DNA of 61,269 nt from Spirosoma luteum DSM 19990 (GTDB lineage Bacteria; Bacteroidota; Bacteroidia; Cytophagales; Spirosomataceae), in contig NZ_KB893253.1 in the NCBI RefSeq assembly GCF_000374065.1, positions 80,096 through 141,364 on the forward strand, read 5' to 3'. This document shows, in pieces, positions 27,413 to 36,043 of the stretch (positions are counted from its first letter, which is position 1; each line of letters begins with the position of its first letter). A program made the translations under genes and the position numbers. The notes beneath the pieces were generated by a model. It searched no databases. It had not been told where the DNA came from and saw only the letters and a list, made by a program, of their open reading frames with translations.

Positions 27413-28561
27413 TTATGAATTAGGGGTCAGGGCCTGCCCGTTCACCACCGGGCTGATCTGCACCACGCGGGTAGCACTCCCCGTCTTCCCCGCATTGTCG
27501 GTCACGCGGGCCGTAATGGTCACCGATGTTTTGCCCACGGGCATCAGCAGCGAGCCGCCCACCACCCAGCCGAAGGTCGTCCGCACGTAGCCCGTGGGGT
27601 CGAGTTCGCTGCCCGCAATGTTGAACACAGGGGCTAAGTTACCCCCGGCCACGATGATGTTGCCGTTGGGTTGCAGCAGGGGCACGTCGAAGGTCACGTT
27701 CAGCCCCGTTACGTAGCGGTTGGGCCCTTTGGATGACTGGGTAGGGTCGACGATCGTACCCCGGGTGGCGTCGTCGCGGCCCTCCCCATTTTCATTGACC
27801 CCAATACCCGCTCGGCTGATGTCGAGTGCGGACACCTGAATGAAAAACAGCGAGGCATTGGTGGGTGGCGTGGGCGAGGTTTTGGGGCCAGTGGACACAC
27901 TAGACGGATCGCGGGGAGCCAGCAGGGTGACAACCGGACCCGCCGGGTCAACCGGACCCGTGGTGTTGAGGGTCGCCGAGGGCGGGGGCGTCAGGGCCTG
28001 CCCGCTGGTGGCTATTCCATTGCCTTCGGCAACGGAGAGGGTGATTTTGTCGGTGCCCGTTTTGCCCGCTTTGTCCCGGACCGAGACGGTAATGGTAAAC
28101 TGACCGACGCCCACCGGAATGGATTCGAGCACGTGCCAGCCGGTCCAGATGGTGACCCCCGGGCCGGGCGTGTCGTCGGTGCCGGCGATGTTGAAGAGGG
28201 CCGCCAGGTTGGTATTTTTTGGGATGATACCACCGTCGGGTTTAACCAGGTCGGTGTCGAAGAGAACCGTCAGGCCCGGCATGTTGGGGTTGACATTACC
28301 CAGCAGGGCGGTGTTGCGAATGTTGAGGCTTTCGTTGGTAATGACGTTGACCGAATCGCGGGTGACCACTTCCACATTAATCTCAAAGCCGCTGCCGTTG
28401 AAGCTGCCGGCTCCGGGTCGGCCGTCCCCGCGCGTGACGCGGGCATTAGCCACGGGTGAAACAATGCGCACGGTAGGGGCAAAATTTTCCGGTTCGCGGT
28501 GGTCGGCGCAGGCGGTGGCCAGCAGGGCCAGTATTCCAATCAGCAGTAGTCTATTGAACAT
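27413..28561 (-). CDS. Lipoprotein with duplicated Ig-like domain
   Basis: 382 aa. Lipobox ATAC (residues 15-18). Two homologous modules are visible: FDTDLVKPDGGIIPKNTNLAALFNIAGTDD...FTITVSVRDKAGKTGT and FDVPLLQPNGNIIVAGGNLAPVFNIAGSELDP...VTITARVTDNAGKTGS, each followed by GQALTP. The modules end in an Ig-like D(K/N)AGKTG strand. A Pro/Thr-rich linker joins them. I do not recognise a named family; it looks like a surface-exposed adhesin-like or scaffold lipoprotein. It is co-directional with the YVTN gene. Confidence 0.7.
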   Translation of the reverse strand: MFNRLLLIGILALLATACADHREPENFAPTVRIVSPVANARVTRGDGRPGAGSFNGSGFEINVEVVTRDSVNVITNESLNIRNTALLGNVNPNMPGLTVLFDTDLVKPDGGIIPKNTNLAALFNIAGTDDTPGPGVTIWTGWHVLESIPVGVGQFTITVSVRDKAGKTGTDKITLSVAEGNGIATSGQALTPPPSATLNTTGPVDPAGPVVTLLAPRDPSSVSTGPKTSPTPPTNASLFFIQVSALDISRAGIGVNENGEGRDDATRGTIVDPTQSSKGPNRYVTGLNVTFDVPLLQPNGNIIVAGGNLAPVFNIAGSELDPTGYVRTTFGWVVGGSLLMPVGKTSVTITARVTDNAGKTGSATRVVQISPVVNGQALTPNS

Positions 28562-28716
28562 CCTATTGGTTTTACTTAACGGGTTAATTGTGAGCTAACT
28601 TAGCTACTACGGAATAGTTTGGAAAAAGGTTGCGTGGGATAGATCGTCTGCCCGATTCGTCTATCCTCGGGAAGCGGATTTAAAAGGGGCAGGTGCCGTC
28701 TCGTTGCGGTATCGGG

Positions 28717-29235
28717 CTAACTACCAACCGGCGAAATGAGCTCCTTCGGGCGCTGTTGTTTTTCGTAGAGGATACCCAGGACGGCCCCGAAAAGCCAGTT
28801 AGCCACCGCAAAGTAGGCTATACCGGATGGGGGGAGTACGCGCCAGCCGATTACTCCCTGGCCGAGTGCGGGTAAGACCAGCAGGCCGTTGATGAGCCAG
28901 GGGAGCAACGAAAACAAACTGCCCTTTACCAGCCCGCTACCGGGCAGCCGGGCGTGTAGGACCGCGACGAAGAGCCACACCATACCAAAACCGGTCGCGT
29001 AGTGAAACGCCAGCCAGAACGGAAGCGTAGCCGGGCCGGGTAATCCGGCCTTCGCCCAGGCGTAAGTGATGCCCAGCCCATTGGCTATCGGTCCGGCGTA
29101 GCGACTACCGAGCCGGAGCAAACCGCCACTTTCCGCCACAATACCCAGGGGTTGCGCCAGTTTCAGGGCCAGTGTATTGACCGTAATCGCTACAGTTCCG
29201 GCCAGTAGTCCCGCTCTTAGTGGTGTTGGGGTCAT
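28717..29235 (-). CDS. Hypothetical multi-pass membrane protein
   Basis: 172 aa, about five hydrophobic segments (LLAGTVAITVNTLALKLAQPLG; FWLAFHYATGFGMVWLFVAVL; LFSLLPWLINGLLVLPALG; IAYFAVANWLFGAVLGIL). It resembles small uncharacterised integral membrane proteins with a conserved FHYATG-type segment, but I cannot name a family with confidence. It lies between the lipoprotein and a binding-protein gene in the minus-strand sulfur cluster. Confidence 0.6.
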   Translation of the reverse strand: MTPTPLRAGLLAGTVAITVNTLALKLAQPLGIVAESGGLLRLGSRYAGPIANGLGITYAWAKAGLPGPATLPFWLAFHYATGFGMVWLFVAVLHARLPGSGLVKGSLFSLLPWLINGLLVLPALGQGVIGWRVLPPSGIAYFAVANWLFGAVLGILYEKQQRPKELISPVGS

Positions 29236-29310
29236 GTTTGGATGATAAGTCGACTTGGTGAACGGATGATGGGTGGCAGGCAGGTAAATTAGGCCGGGTT
29301 GAAGGCCCGG

Positions 29311-30249
29311 TCAGGGGGCAATGGGCGGTTGAAAGCCATATTTTTTGTAGATGGCCTGCGCGGTTGGCCCGGTCAGGAAGGTCATAAAGTCGGTGGCAGC
29401 CTGGGGATGCGGGGCCGTTTTGACTGCGCCCCCCTGGTATTCGGCCACCACGTTTTCAATATCGGGAATGGCAATCAGCTCGACGGGGTTCTTCAGCTTC
29501 TGCTGATAAAACGCTTCGGTAAACCAGACTGGCCCCGCGTCCGACTCGTCGTAGAGCACCCGCATGGGTGTTTGGCGATGGTGAATCTGGGTCAGAAATG
29601 TGCTGTGGTCGGCTACTTTCGTTTGCATGATGGCCGATTTGAGCGCGTCGCCCCCGGCCTTTATGTAGGCCTCCTCGATGCGTCCGCCGATGCCTTCCCA
29701 GGCGGGGTTAGGCATGCTTATCCTCACGTCGGCCCGACTCAGGTCTTTCAGTCCGGTGATCTTTTTGGGATTGCCTTTTCGCACCATAATCGCCAATTTA
29801 TTCCGGGCGTAGGTCTGAATGCTCACCAGCCGGTCGCGGTTTTCCTGCACCCGCTTTTTGCCGCCCAGGTACACATCGGGCTGGTGGTCGATCCGCATAT
29901 TGCCGATGACGATCGAGCCGGTGGCCATCTGTTTGGCCAGAATACCCGGCGGCAGCGTCTCCACAAAGATCCGGGTGTAGGTGGGATAGTCTTTTTTGAA
30001 AGCGGCCAGCAGATCGTCCAGTACCATAAACTGATTGCCGCCCATAAACACCACCAACTGCGGGTTGACGATGTCGCCGTAGAGGTCGGGCACATTATCG
30101 ACGCCCGGTACGGTGAAGGATACCCCACCGGTGGGGGGCGTATTCCAGGGTGGGTCGAAACGGTTCGGAGTAGGGGCTGGCTGCGCCTGACTGTCGGTAA
30201 GGAGGCTGGCCATGAGCACTATCGTAGCGAGAATTGGGTTGATTTTCAT
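29311..30249 (-). CDS. ModA-like periplasmic binding protein (1)
   Basis: 312 aa with signal peptide (ATIVLMASLLTDSQAQ). Type 2 periplasmic-binding fold: LVVFMGGNQFMVLDDLLAAFKKDYP at the start, IMVRKGNPKKITGLKDLSRADVRISMPNP in the middle and ATDFMTFLTGPTAQAIYKKYGF at the end, a ModA/tungstate-binding pattern. No modB or modC neighbour exists. It might capture molybdate for the sulfite dehydrogenase cofactor or bind a sulfur oxyanion; both are inferences. A long N-terminal extension (PAPTPNRFDPPWNTPPTGGVSFTVPG) is unusual. Confidence 0.75.
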   Translation of the reverse strand: MKINPILATIVLMASLLTDSQAQPAPTPNRFDPPWNTPPTGGVSFTVPGVDNVPDLYGDIVNPQLVVFMGGNQFMVLDDLLAAFKKDYPTYTRIFVETLPPGILAKQMATGSIVIGNMRIDHQPDVYLGGKKRVQENRDRLVSIQTYARNKLAIMVRKGNPKKITGLKDLSRADVRISMPNPAWEGIGGRIEEAYIKAGGDALKSAIMQTKVADHSTFLTQIHHRQTPMRVLYDESDAGPVWFTEAFYQQKLKNPVELIAIPDIENVVAEYQGGAVKTAPHPQAATDFMTFLTGPTAQAIYKKYGFQPPIAP

Positions 30250-30294
30250 GAGCGAATATGGATGAAATTCCGGTGGAAAGTCTTGTTGATTGGA

Positions 30295-30789
30295 TTATGG
30301 GTGAATGATCGTCCAGCCTTCCTGCCCCCGGATAATCAACTCGCCATTGCCGCTCGGCACGTAGGACAGGAACGGAAACAGTTCGTCTTTGCTGATTTTA
30401 CGCTCGCGCATGGTATTCTCGCACATGGACAGGGTTACGCCCCGGTCCTGGAGTTTTTTGACCATCTCCTCATAACCGCTGTCTTTTCTGAACGCGGCTA
30501 CGCCGGGGCCGTGAACGACCAGTTCGAGGTCGAGTTTACCCTTGAGCCGGGGATCGTCGAGGGCGTTCTGGATGTTGCGGAGGGTGCCTTTAATTTTATC
30601 GGGTTCTTCGCTGTCGAGCTGGTAGGCCGCTTTATAATGGGCTTTGGTGGCTTCAGCTCCATGGAAAACTGACGGGTCTTTGGTCTGCGCCAGGGCGGGT
30701 ACGGTTGCGCCCAGCAGGGCGGTGACAAACAGCATAGTGATTGTTTTGAGCGTTTTCATACGAACTGGGTTGAGATTGAATTTAGTCAT
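30295..30789 (-). CDS. Periplasmic DsrE/DsrF-like protein
   Basis: 164 aa from ATG 30789, which overlaps the preceding stop as ATGA and suggests coupling. ATG 30759 (MKTLKTITMLFVTALLGATVPALAQ) gives a more usual signal peptide. The mature part is a DsrE-like fold (LDLELVVHGPGVAAFRKDSGYEEMVKKLQDRGVTLSMCENTMRERKI), with one cysteine at the usual position. DsrE-like proteins handle sulfane sulfur in thiosulfate and sulfide oxidation. The location next to a TsdA homologue supports that. Confidence 0.8.
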   Translation of the reverse strand: MTKFNLNPVRMKTLKTITMLFVTALLGATVPALAQTKDPSVFHGAEATKAHYKAAYQLDSEEPDKIKGTLRNIQNALDDPRLKGKLDLELVVHGPGVAAFRKDSGYEEMVKKLQDRGVTLSMCENTMRERKISKDELFPFLSYVPSGNGELIIRGQEGWTIIHP

Positions 30790-31916
30790 TTTGCTTGCGG
30801 GTCAGCCGCTTTCTTTGCGTCGGCAATGGGTTGATATGGCCCGAATTTGTGCTGTTTTTCGCTGAATGCGTCTGCATAGGGCGCAAAGGGGAAATCGACG
30901 GGTTTGGCTTCGATCTTCGGCCAGTCTCTGTGTTGATCTTTGTGGGGCCGGGGCATCGAGTTGACAAAGGCCGCCAGGTCCCAGGCTTCAGCATCGGTCA
31001 GCATCGGGCTTTCGTAACTGGCTCCAAACGGCATGTTGTTTTTAACGTATCCCGCAAAACTGGATAGCCGGAACAGGCCCGCTCCGTCGTTGTAACTGTG
31101 CGGCCCCCACAGGGGTGGGTAGGTGTACTGCGCGTCACCCGCCACCTTAATGCCTTCCCCTTTCGCCCCGTGGCAACTCTGGCATTTGGCCGCATACAGC
31201 AACTTACCTTTGGTCGGATCGGCTGCGCGGTCCAGAAAATCCAGTTTCGCCAGGCCCGCCCCTTTTGGCTTATCGCCTTTGGGAACACCCGTGCCGATCC
31301 ATTTCATGTAGGCTACCATCGCTTTCATTTCACGGCTGCTGCTGTCGGGTCCTTTGCCGCTCAAGCTCCGCTCGAAACAGTCCGTGATGCGTTTCACCAC
31401 CGTCTCGATACCCCCCGACCGTTCCCGAAATTTGGGATAGGTCGAAAAAACGGCCGCGTAGTTGTTGCCCATGATTTTGGTGCCCGCATCCAAGTGGCAG
31501 TTCTGGCAGTTCATGCCGTTAGACAGGTGTAATACCGATCCGTTCGGGCCGAGGTATTTGGCGGTGTGGGCCACTAATTCCCGCCCGTAGCGGATCTCTT
31601 TGCCAGCCGCCCCGGCGGGCAACTGGGCATCGCCGGGCGGGTGCCAGTAGTTGGGTTTGGGCTGCCCGTCGGGTTGCGATGAAACAACCGGAGTTACGGA
31701 GGCCGTCTGCACCGCCGGGCCAGTGGTCCAGGCAACCGATTGGGCCGGCGCGGTCGTGTCGCCGAGTCCGACCATAACGACAACGATCAGCAGGCCGACG
31801 ATAGCCACAGCGATCAGGCCAATCAGCGCGTTGAGCCAAGTAATCAGTTGCCAAACCGGCGCATCGGCCGATGAGTCAGTTTGGCGGGGTGCGGGCAGAT
31901 CAGGTTGCGTTTCCAT
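30786..31916 (-). CDS. tsdA: TsdA-like dihaem thiosulfate dehydrogenase, membrane anchored
   Basis: 376 aa from ATG 31916 (METQPDLP); a start at 32084 would overlap the next gene. One TM anchor (about residues 25-51), then two cytochrome c domains with CQNCH (137-141) and CQSCH (245-249). Cys180 in ITDCFERSL lies 39 residues after the first haem His, where TsdA has its unusual Cys haem ligand. KNNMP at 295 supplies the second-haem Met. The sequence RYGRELVAHTAKYLGPNGSVLH and YPPLWGPHSY also match TsdA. It should oxidise two thiosulfates to tetrathionate (or the reverse). The N-terminal anchor is an addition to the soluble enzyme. Confidence 0.8.
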   Translation of the reverse strand: METQPDLPAPRQTDSSADAPVWQLITWLNALIGLIAVAIVGLLIVVVMVGLGDTTAPAQSVAWTTGPAVQTASVTPVVSSQPDGQPKPNYWHPPGDAQLPAGAAGKEIRYGRELVAHTAKYLGPNGSVLHLSNGMNCQNCHLDAGTKIMGNNYAAVFSTYPKFRERSGGIETVVKRITDCFERSLSGKGPDSSSREMKAMVAYMKWIGTGVPKGDKPKGAGLAKLDFLDRAADPTKGKLLYAAKCQSCHGAKGEGIKVAGDAQYTYPPLWGPHSYNDGAGLFRLSSFAGYVKNNMPFGASYESPMLTDAEAWDLAAFVNSMPRPHKDQHRDWPKIEAKPVDFPFAPYADAFSEKQHKFGPYQPIADAKKAADPQAK

Positions 31917-31936
31917 TTTTATCGTTGTGCGTTTAC

Positions 31937-32299
31937 TTATTTCGTGAACCACAGTTTTATGGCAATACCAACCAGCAGGACCGCAAAACCTTTGGTCATT
32001 AGCTTGACGGGTATCATGGTGGCGAGTTTGGCTCCGAAAAAGCCGCCGATCAGAAATCCGGCGGCAATCCAGACGGCGGCCCAAATGTCGATAGCCCCCT
32101 CTTTGTAGTAGGCAAACGCGGCCAGCAGCCCCACCGGGGGAATCAAGGTGGCCAGGGCCGTTCCCTGCGCCGTTGTCTGCGAGAAGCCGAAGAGCAGCAC
32201 CAGGGCCGGTACGATGATGATACCCCCGCCGATGCCAATCAGCCCGCTCAGGGCACCGGCCAGCAGACCAAGCAGGAGTAATAGCAGGACATGAGTCAT
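31937..32299 (-). CDS. Half-length TauE/SafE (TSUP) family permease
   Basis: 120 aa, four TM helices, with the TSUP signature GLLAGALSGLIGIGGGIIIVPALVLLFGFSQTTAQGTALATLIPP. Full-length TSUP proteins have two such repeats (about 250 aa); this protein has only one, so it would need to dimerise. TSUP transporters move sulfite, thiosulfate, sulfoacetate and related anions. Its place directly upstream of the TsdA gene (20 bp) points to thiosulfate or sulfite traffic. Confidence 0.85.
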   Translation of the reverse strand: MTHVLLLLLLGLLAGALSGLIGIGGGIIIVPALVLLFGFSQTTAQGTALATLIPPVGLLAAFAYYKEGAIDIWAAVWIAAGFLIGGFFGAKLATMIPVKLMTKGFAVLLVGIAIKLWFTK

Positions 32300-32355
32300 G
32301 GTAATTCAGGGGATAAATGACGAATAAGCACCAAACAGATTTACGGATGGTCCGG

Positions 32356-32928
32356 TTAGCGGAGACTGGCTTTTTGTAACCGATCGGTCAGCAGACCCTG
32401 TAAGCCACCCAGCACCAGCAGAAACAGTCCTACGAAACCCAGGGACGTTTGCAGCCCGTCGGGACGCATCACTAAGGAGAAGGCAAAGCCACCGGCTACC
32501 AGCACGCAGATGGCATGAATGATCTCGACGCCGTAATCTTCTTTCTCGTCGGAACGGGTGCCCAGGAAGTAGAAAATGGCTTCGATGGCTTGCAAAAAAG
32601 CGTAAACGATGCCCCACAGCCCCAGAATATTGACTATCATCGCCAGTGGCTGACCAGCTTCGACCAGCAGGGCAACCCCGAAGATACTGTCCCGAATACC
32701 GGAAATGATAAACCAGCTATCGACCTGTTCGTGGCGTTTCCGGCGGAAGCCCAGAATCATCGTGCAAACCCCGGCGGCCAGCAGCAGGCCACCTAGCAGC
32801 AGGGCGTGGAGTAACGATGCCGTTGTTGGATGAATCAGCAGGACCAGGCCCATTCCGGCATAAAAGCCACCATGAAGGCCCATCAGCCACCAGGGCTGGG
32901 TTGCGGTTTTAATCGTGTTCGTTTTCAT
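32356..32928 (-). CDS. DUF308/HdeD-like membrane protein
   Basis: 190 aa, six hydrophobic helices in three hairpin repeats (MGLHGGFYAGMGLVLLIHPTTA; SGIRDSIFGVALLVEAGQPLAM; IHAICVLVAGGFAFSLVMRP), the layout of DUF308/HdeD proteins. HdeD is an acid-resistance membrane protein in E. coli; the general function is unknown. It lies 56 bp from the TSUP gene on the same strand. Confidence 0.7.
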   Translation of the reverse strand: MKTNTIKTATQPWWLMGLHGGFYAGMGLVLLIHPTTASLLHALLLGGLLLAAGVCTMILGFRRKRHEQVDSWFIISGIRDSIFGVALLVEAGQPLAMIVNILGLWGIVYAFLQAIEAIFYFLGTRSDEKEDYGVEIIHAICVLVAGGFAFSLVMRPDGLQTSLGFVGLFLLVLGGLQGLLTDRLQKASLR

Positions 32929-33002
32929 GAGTATAAGGGGTTTAGCCCGTTTTGTTGTTTCAAAGGTCAGGCCTTTTCAGAACCTCCGCCAATCACCAAT
33001 AG

Positions 33003-34874
33003 TTATGGTCGATCCCCGATGGACGAGGGAGTACCCACCAACACCCCCTCGCTCGTTTCGATCCGTACCTGTTCCTGCTCGTGGGGCAGATTCGATTCGG
33101 GCGTGGCCGCCAGGGGTACCGTCTGCGGAATAAAATCATCGATAGCACCGGGTTTACTGTAGTCGTAGGGCCAGCGGTAGACCAGCGGCAGCTCACCCGG
33201 CCAGTTGCCGTGGAGCGGTACAATGGGCGTGGTCCATTCCAGGGTGTTCGATTTCCAGGGATTTTGCGGAGCGTACTTCCCCCGGAACATACTCCAGAAA
33301 AAGTTGAACAGGAAAATAAACTGCGCCCCAAACGTCACGAAAGCCGCGACGCTGATAAACTGATTCAGGTCGGTAAACGAATGGGTAAAATCGTAGGTGC
33401 TGAACGAATAATACCGGCGCGGAAACCCGGCGATACCGAGGTAGTGCATGGGGAAGAAAACTAGGTAGACACCCACGAATGTCAGCCAGAAATGCACGGC
33501 TCCCCAGGTGGCGTTCATCAGCCGGCCAAACATCTTGGGGTACCAGTGATAAATGCCGGCCATTGTACCAAAGAACGAGGCCGACCCCATAATGAGGTGA
33601 AAGTGGGCCACCACAAAATACGTGTCATGCAGTTGAATATCGAGTACGCTGTTGCCCAGAACGATGCCCGTGACGCCCCCGGTAAACAGAAACGAGACCA
33701 CCCCGATGGCAAACAGCATGGCCGGACTGAAGATGATGTTACCCCGCCACAGCGTGGTGATGTAATTGAAGCCCTTGATGGCCGAGGGGACGGCAATAAT
33801 CAGCGTCAGCAGCATGAAAATCGACCCCAGAAACGGGTTCATACCCGACACGAACATGTGGTGTGCCCAAACGACGAATGATAAAAAGACGATGGCAGCC
33901 ATCGAGATGATCATAGCCAGGTAGCCAAAAATGGGCTTGCGCGACATGGTGGCAATCACTTCGGAGGTGATGCCCAGCGCGGGCAGAAAAATAATGTATA
34001 CTTCTGGATGGCCCAGAAACCAGAACAGGTGCTGATAAAGAATAGCGGCTCCACCCGTTTCGGGCAATGCCTGACCGCCGATGTATATCTCGCTCAGGAA
34101 AAAACTGGTCCCCAGCGAATGATCGAAAAACAACAGCAAAAACGCCGAGAGCAGCACCGGAAAGGCAATGGTAGCAATGATGGCCGTGAAGAGAAAGGCC
34201 CAGACCGTTAGCGGGAGCCGTAGCATCGACATGCCCCGTGTGCGGTAGTTGATCACCGTAGCGATGTAGTTGATACCCCCCAGCAGAGTAGAAATCACAA
34301 ACAGGGCAAACGCCAGCAAATAGAACGTCATGCCCAGGCCTGACCCGCCAGCCGCCTGGGGTAAGGCACTCAGGGGCGGATACACGACCCAGCCCCCTTC
34401 GGGCGGGCCGGTGGCGATAAAAAAGACCGAGAGCATCACCGCACTGGCCGCGAAGAAAAACCAGTACGACAGCATGTTGATAAAGCCCGATGCCATGTCC
34501 CGCGCCCCTATCTGGAGCGGAATGAGCAGGTTGCTGAAGGTACCGCTCAACCCCGCCGTCAGCACAAAAAACATCATGATCGCCCCGTGCATGGTGACCA
34601 GCCCAAGGTAACTGTCGGGCGTGAGCTGGCCCGTTTCGCTCACATAGTGGCCCAGCAACGGGCGCAGCCAGCCCAGTCTGGCAGCCGGGAAGCCCAGTTG
34701 CAGCCGAATCAGCATCGACGCCCCCCCCCCAATCACCGCCCAGGCCATGCCCGTCAGCAGGTATTGTTTGGAGATGACTTTGTGGTCGGTACTAAAAATG
34801 TAGCGGGTCCAGAACGACTGTGGCTCGTCGTGGAGGTCGATGTCAGTGGCAGGGATTGGCGCTTCGGTAATCAT
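33003..34874 (-). CDS. ctaD: Cytochrome c oxidase subunit I (haem-copper oxidase)
   Basis: 623 aa from ATG 34874 (MITEAPIP); an upstream TTG is less likely. All haem and CuB ligands are recognisable: HPEVYIIFLPALG (CuB His and the cross-linked Tyr), WAHHMFVSGM (CuB His pair) and HDTYFVVAHFHLIMG (haem a3 and haem a ligands). Around twelve TM helices. It is an A-type oxidase by the HPEVY and YxxxxS/T features of its helix VI region. No subunit II, III or assembly gene is adjacent. In this cluster it may be a dedicated terminal oxidase for sulfite/thiosulfate electrons, borrowing subunit II from elsewhere. Confidence 0.9.
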   Translation of the reverse strand: MITEAPIPATDIDLHDEPQSFWTRYIFSTDHKVISKQYLLTGMAWAVIGGGASMLIRLQLGFPAARLGWLRPLLGHYVSETGQLTPDSYLGLVTMHGAIMMFFVLTAGLSGTFSNLLIPLQIGARDMASGFINMLSYWFFFAASAVMLSVFFIATGPPEGGWVVYPPLSALPQAAGGSGLGMTFYLLAFALFVISTLLGGINYIATVINYRTRGMSMLRLPLTVWAFLFTAIIATIAFPVLLSAFLLLFFDHSLGTSFFLSEIYIGGQALPETGGAAILYQHLFWFLGHPEVYIIFLPALGITSEVIATMSRKPIFGYLAMIISMAAIVFLSFVVWAHHMFVSGMNPFLGSIFMLLTLIIAVPSAIKGFNYITTLWRGNIIFSPAMLFAIGVVSFLFTGGVTGIVLGNSVLDIQLHDTYFVVAHFHLIMGSASFFGTMAGIYHWYPKMFGRLMNATWGAVHFWLTFVGVYLVFFPMHYLGIAGFPRRYYSFSTYDFTHSFTDLNQFISVAAFVTFGAQFIFLFNFFWSMFRGKYAPQNPWKSNTLEWTTPIVPLHGNWPGELPLVYRWPYDYSKPGAIDDFIPQTVPLAATPESNLPHEQEQVRIETSEGVLVGTPSSIGDRP

Positions 34875-34955
34875 AACAGTGTTGATGAGTAGGGCCAAAG
34901 CTACCGGCTTCGGGCGGTCTGATAAAGAGACAAAAGAACAGTTACACAGGACAAT

Positions 34956-35831
34956 TCAATGATTATCAGGCGGTAACTCGCGGCGCTGCTGGGGCGTTTG
35001 CCCATTGTTTTTACGATAAAAGCGCGAGAAGTAAGCCGTATCGGTAAAACCCAGCGTGTAGCTGATGGCCTTGATCGTCAAGTCGGTATGCAGCAACAAT
35101 CGGTCGGCTTCGGCCAGCAGACGGTCTCGGATGAGCTGGCTGGCTGTTTTGTCCAGTTGCTGCCGACAGCAACTGTTGAGGTAATTGGGCGTGACGCGCA
35201 ACTGATCGGCGTAAGCCTGGCAGCTTCGCTGGTTGGCAAACTGTGCATCGAGTAACTCCTCGAACCGACGCACCAGCCCGCTGCGGTTGTGGGCAGGTAC
35301 ATAAGCCACCTCTTCGTAAAGCTGAAAGGCGTTTTCGAGCATCAGGTGCAGCAGCGAGGCAAACACCTCGGCCTGCCGGGGCCGGGGGTGCGTAAACTCC
35401 CGGTACGCCCAGTCGAACAGGGTAGGCAGCATGGGGGCGTCGGGCCGGAGCGACAGCAGCGCCGTGGGCCGGTCGGGCCGGAAAAACGGGTAGTCGAACA
35501 ACCGTTTGGGAAAACGGGCCTGAAAATAGGCCCCATCGAAAAAGAGCAGCACCCCCTGGGCATCATTGCTCAGGCTCCAGCCGTGTACCTGCCCCGGTGC
35601 CAGAAAATACAATTGCGGGGGCGTAACGGTGTATGTTTGGGCATCGATAGTATGCGTACCCGACCCGGCCCAGACGTACATCACCAGGTAGAACGCATGG
35701 GCGTGGGGCTGGTCGATACCCCGCATCTGCCGGATTAGATCGGCGATTTGAATCATGTAAAACCCACGCTGATCCGTGGCATCACTGGGGTAATCGGCAA
35801 TAGTATAGGTGGTTAATGGCTTGCGTTTCAT
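34956..35831 (-). CDS. AraC family transcriptional regulator
   Basis: 291 aa. N-terminal cupin-like ligand domain (PHAHAFYLVMYVWAGSGTHTIDAQTYTVTPPQLYFLAPGQVHGW), C-terminal AraC double HTH (RVTPNYLNSCCRQQLDKTASQLI; TIKAISYTLGFTDTAYFSRFYRKNNGQTPQQRR). It is divergent from the ModA-like gene at 36044 and upstream of ctaD, either of which it could regulate. No link to the HMA-AraC fusions is apparent beyond the shared DNA-binding fold. The ligand is unknown. Confidence 0.9.
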   Translation of the reverse strand: MKRKPLTTYTIADYPSDATDQRGFYMIQIADLIRQMRGIDQPHAHAFYLVMYVWAGSGTHTIDAQTYTVTPPQLYFLAPGQVHGWSLSNDAQGVLLFFDGAYFQARFPKRLFDYPFFRPDRPTALLSLRPDAPMLPTLFDWAYREFTHPRPRQAEVFASLLHLMLENAFQLYEEVAYVPAHNRSGLVRRFEELLDAQFANQRSCQAYADQLRVTPNYLNSCCRQQLDKTASQLIRDRLLAEADRLLLHTDLTIKAISYTLGFTDTAYFSRFYRKNNGQTPQQRRELPPDNH

Positions 35832-36043
35832 GGTCGTGTCAGTCGCCTGGCTGGATAAGTATGTCCAGACGACCGGCTCAAAAGTAGGGAGCCATCGACC
35901 GGTGCGCCAATCATAACTGGTGCGGGGGCATTCCGAAAAATGATAGCCAGGTGGGAGCGGATTGCGTCACCTTTGTGGCCTGCTCGGCGTGTGTCGGAAA
36001 GCCCGATCAGGTTCCATTCACTTCCGGTTTTATCAACACACGT

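Noticed and set aside
29299..30672. 457-aa plus-strand ORF opposite the ModA-like and DsrE-like genes
   Set aside because: It is antisense to two genes with signal peptides and clear family patterns, and its own translation has no family features.
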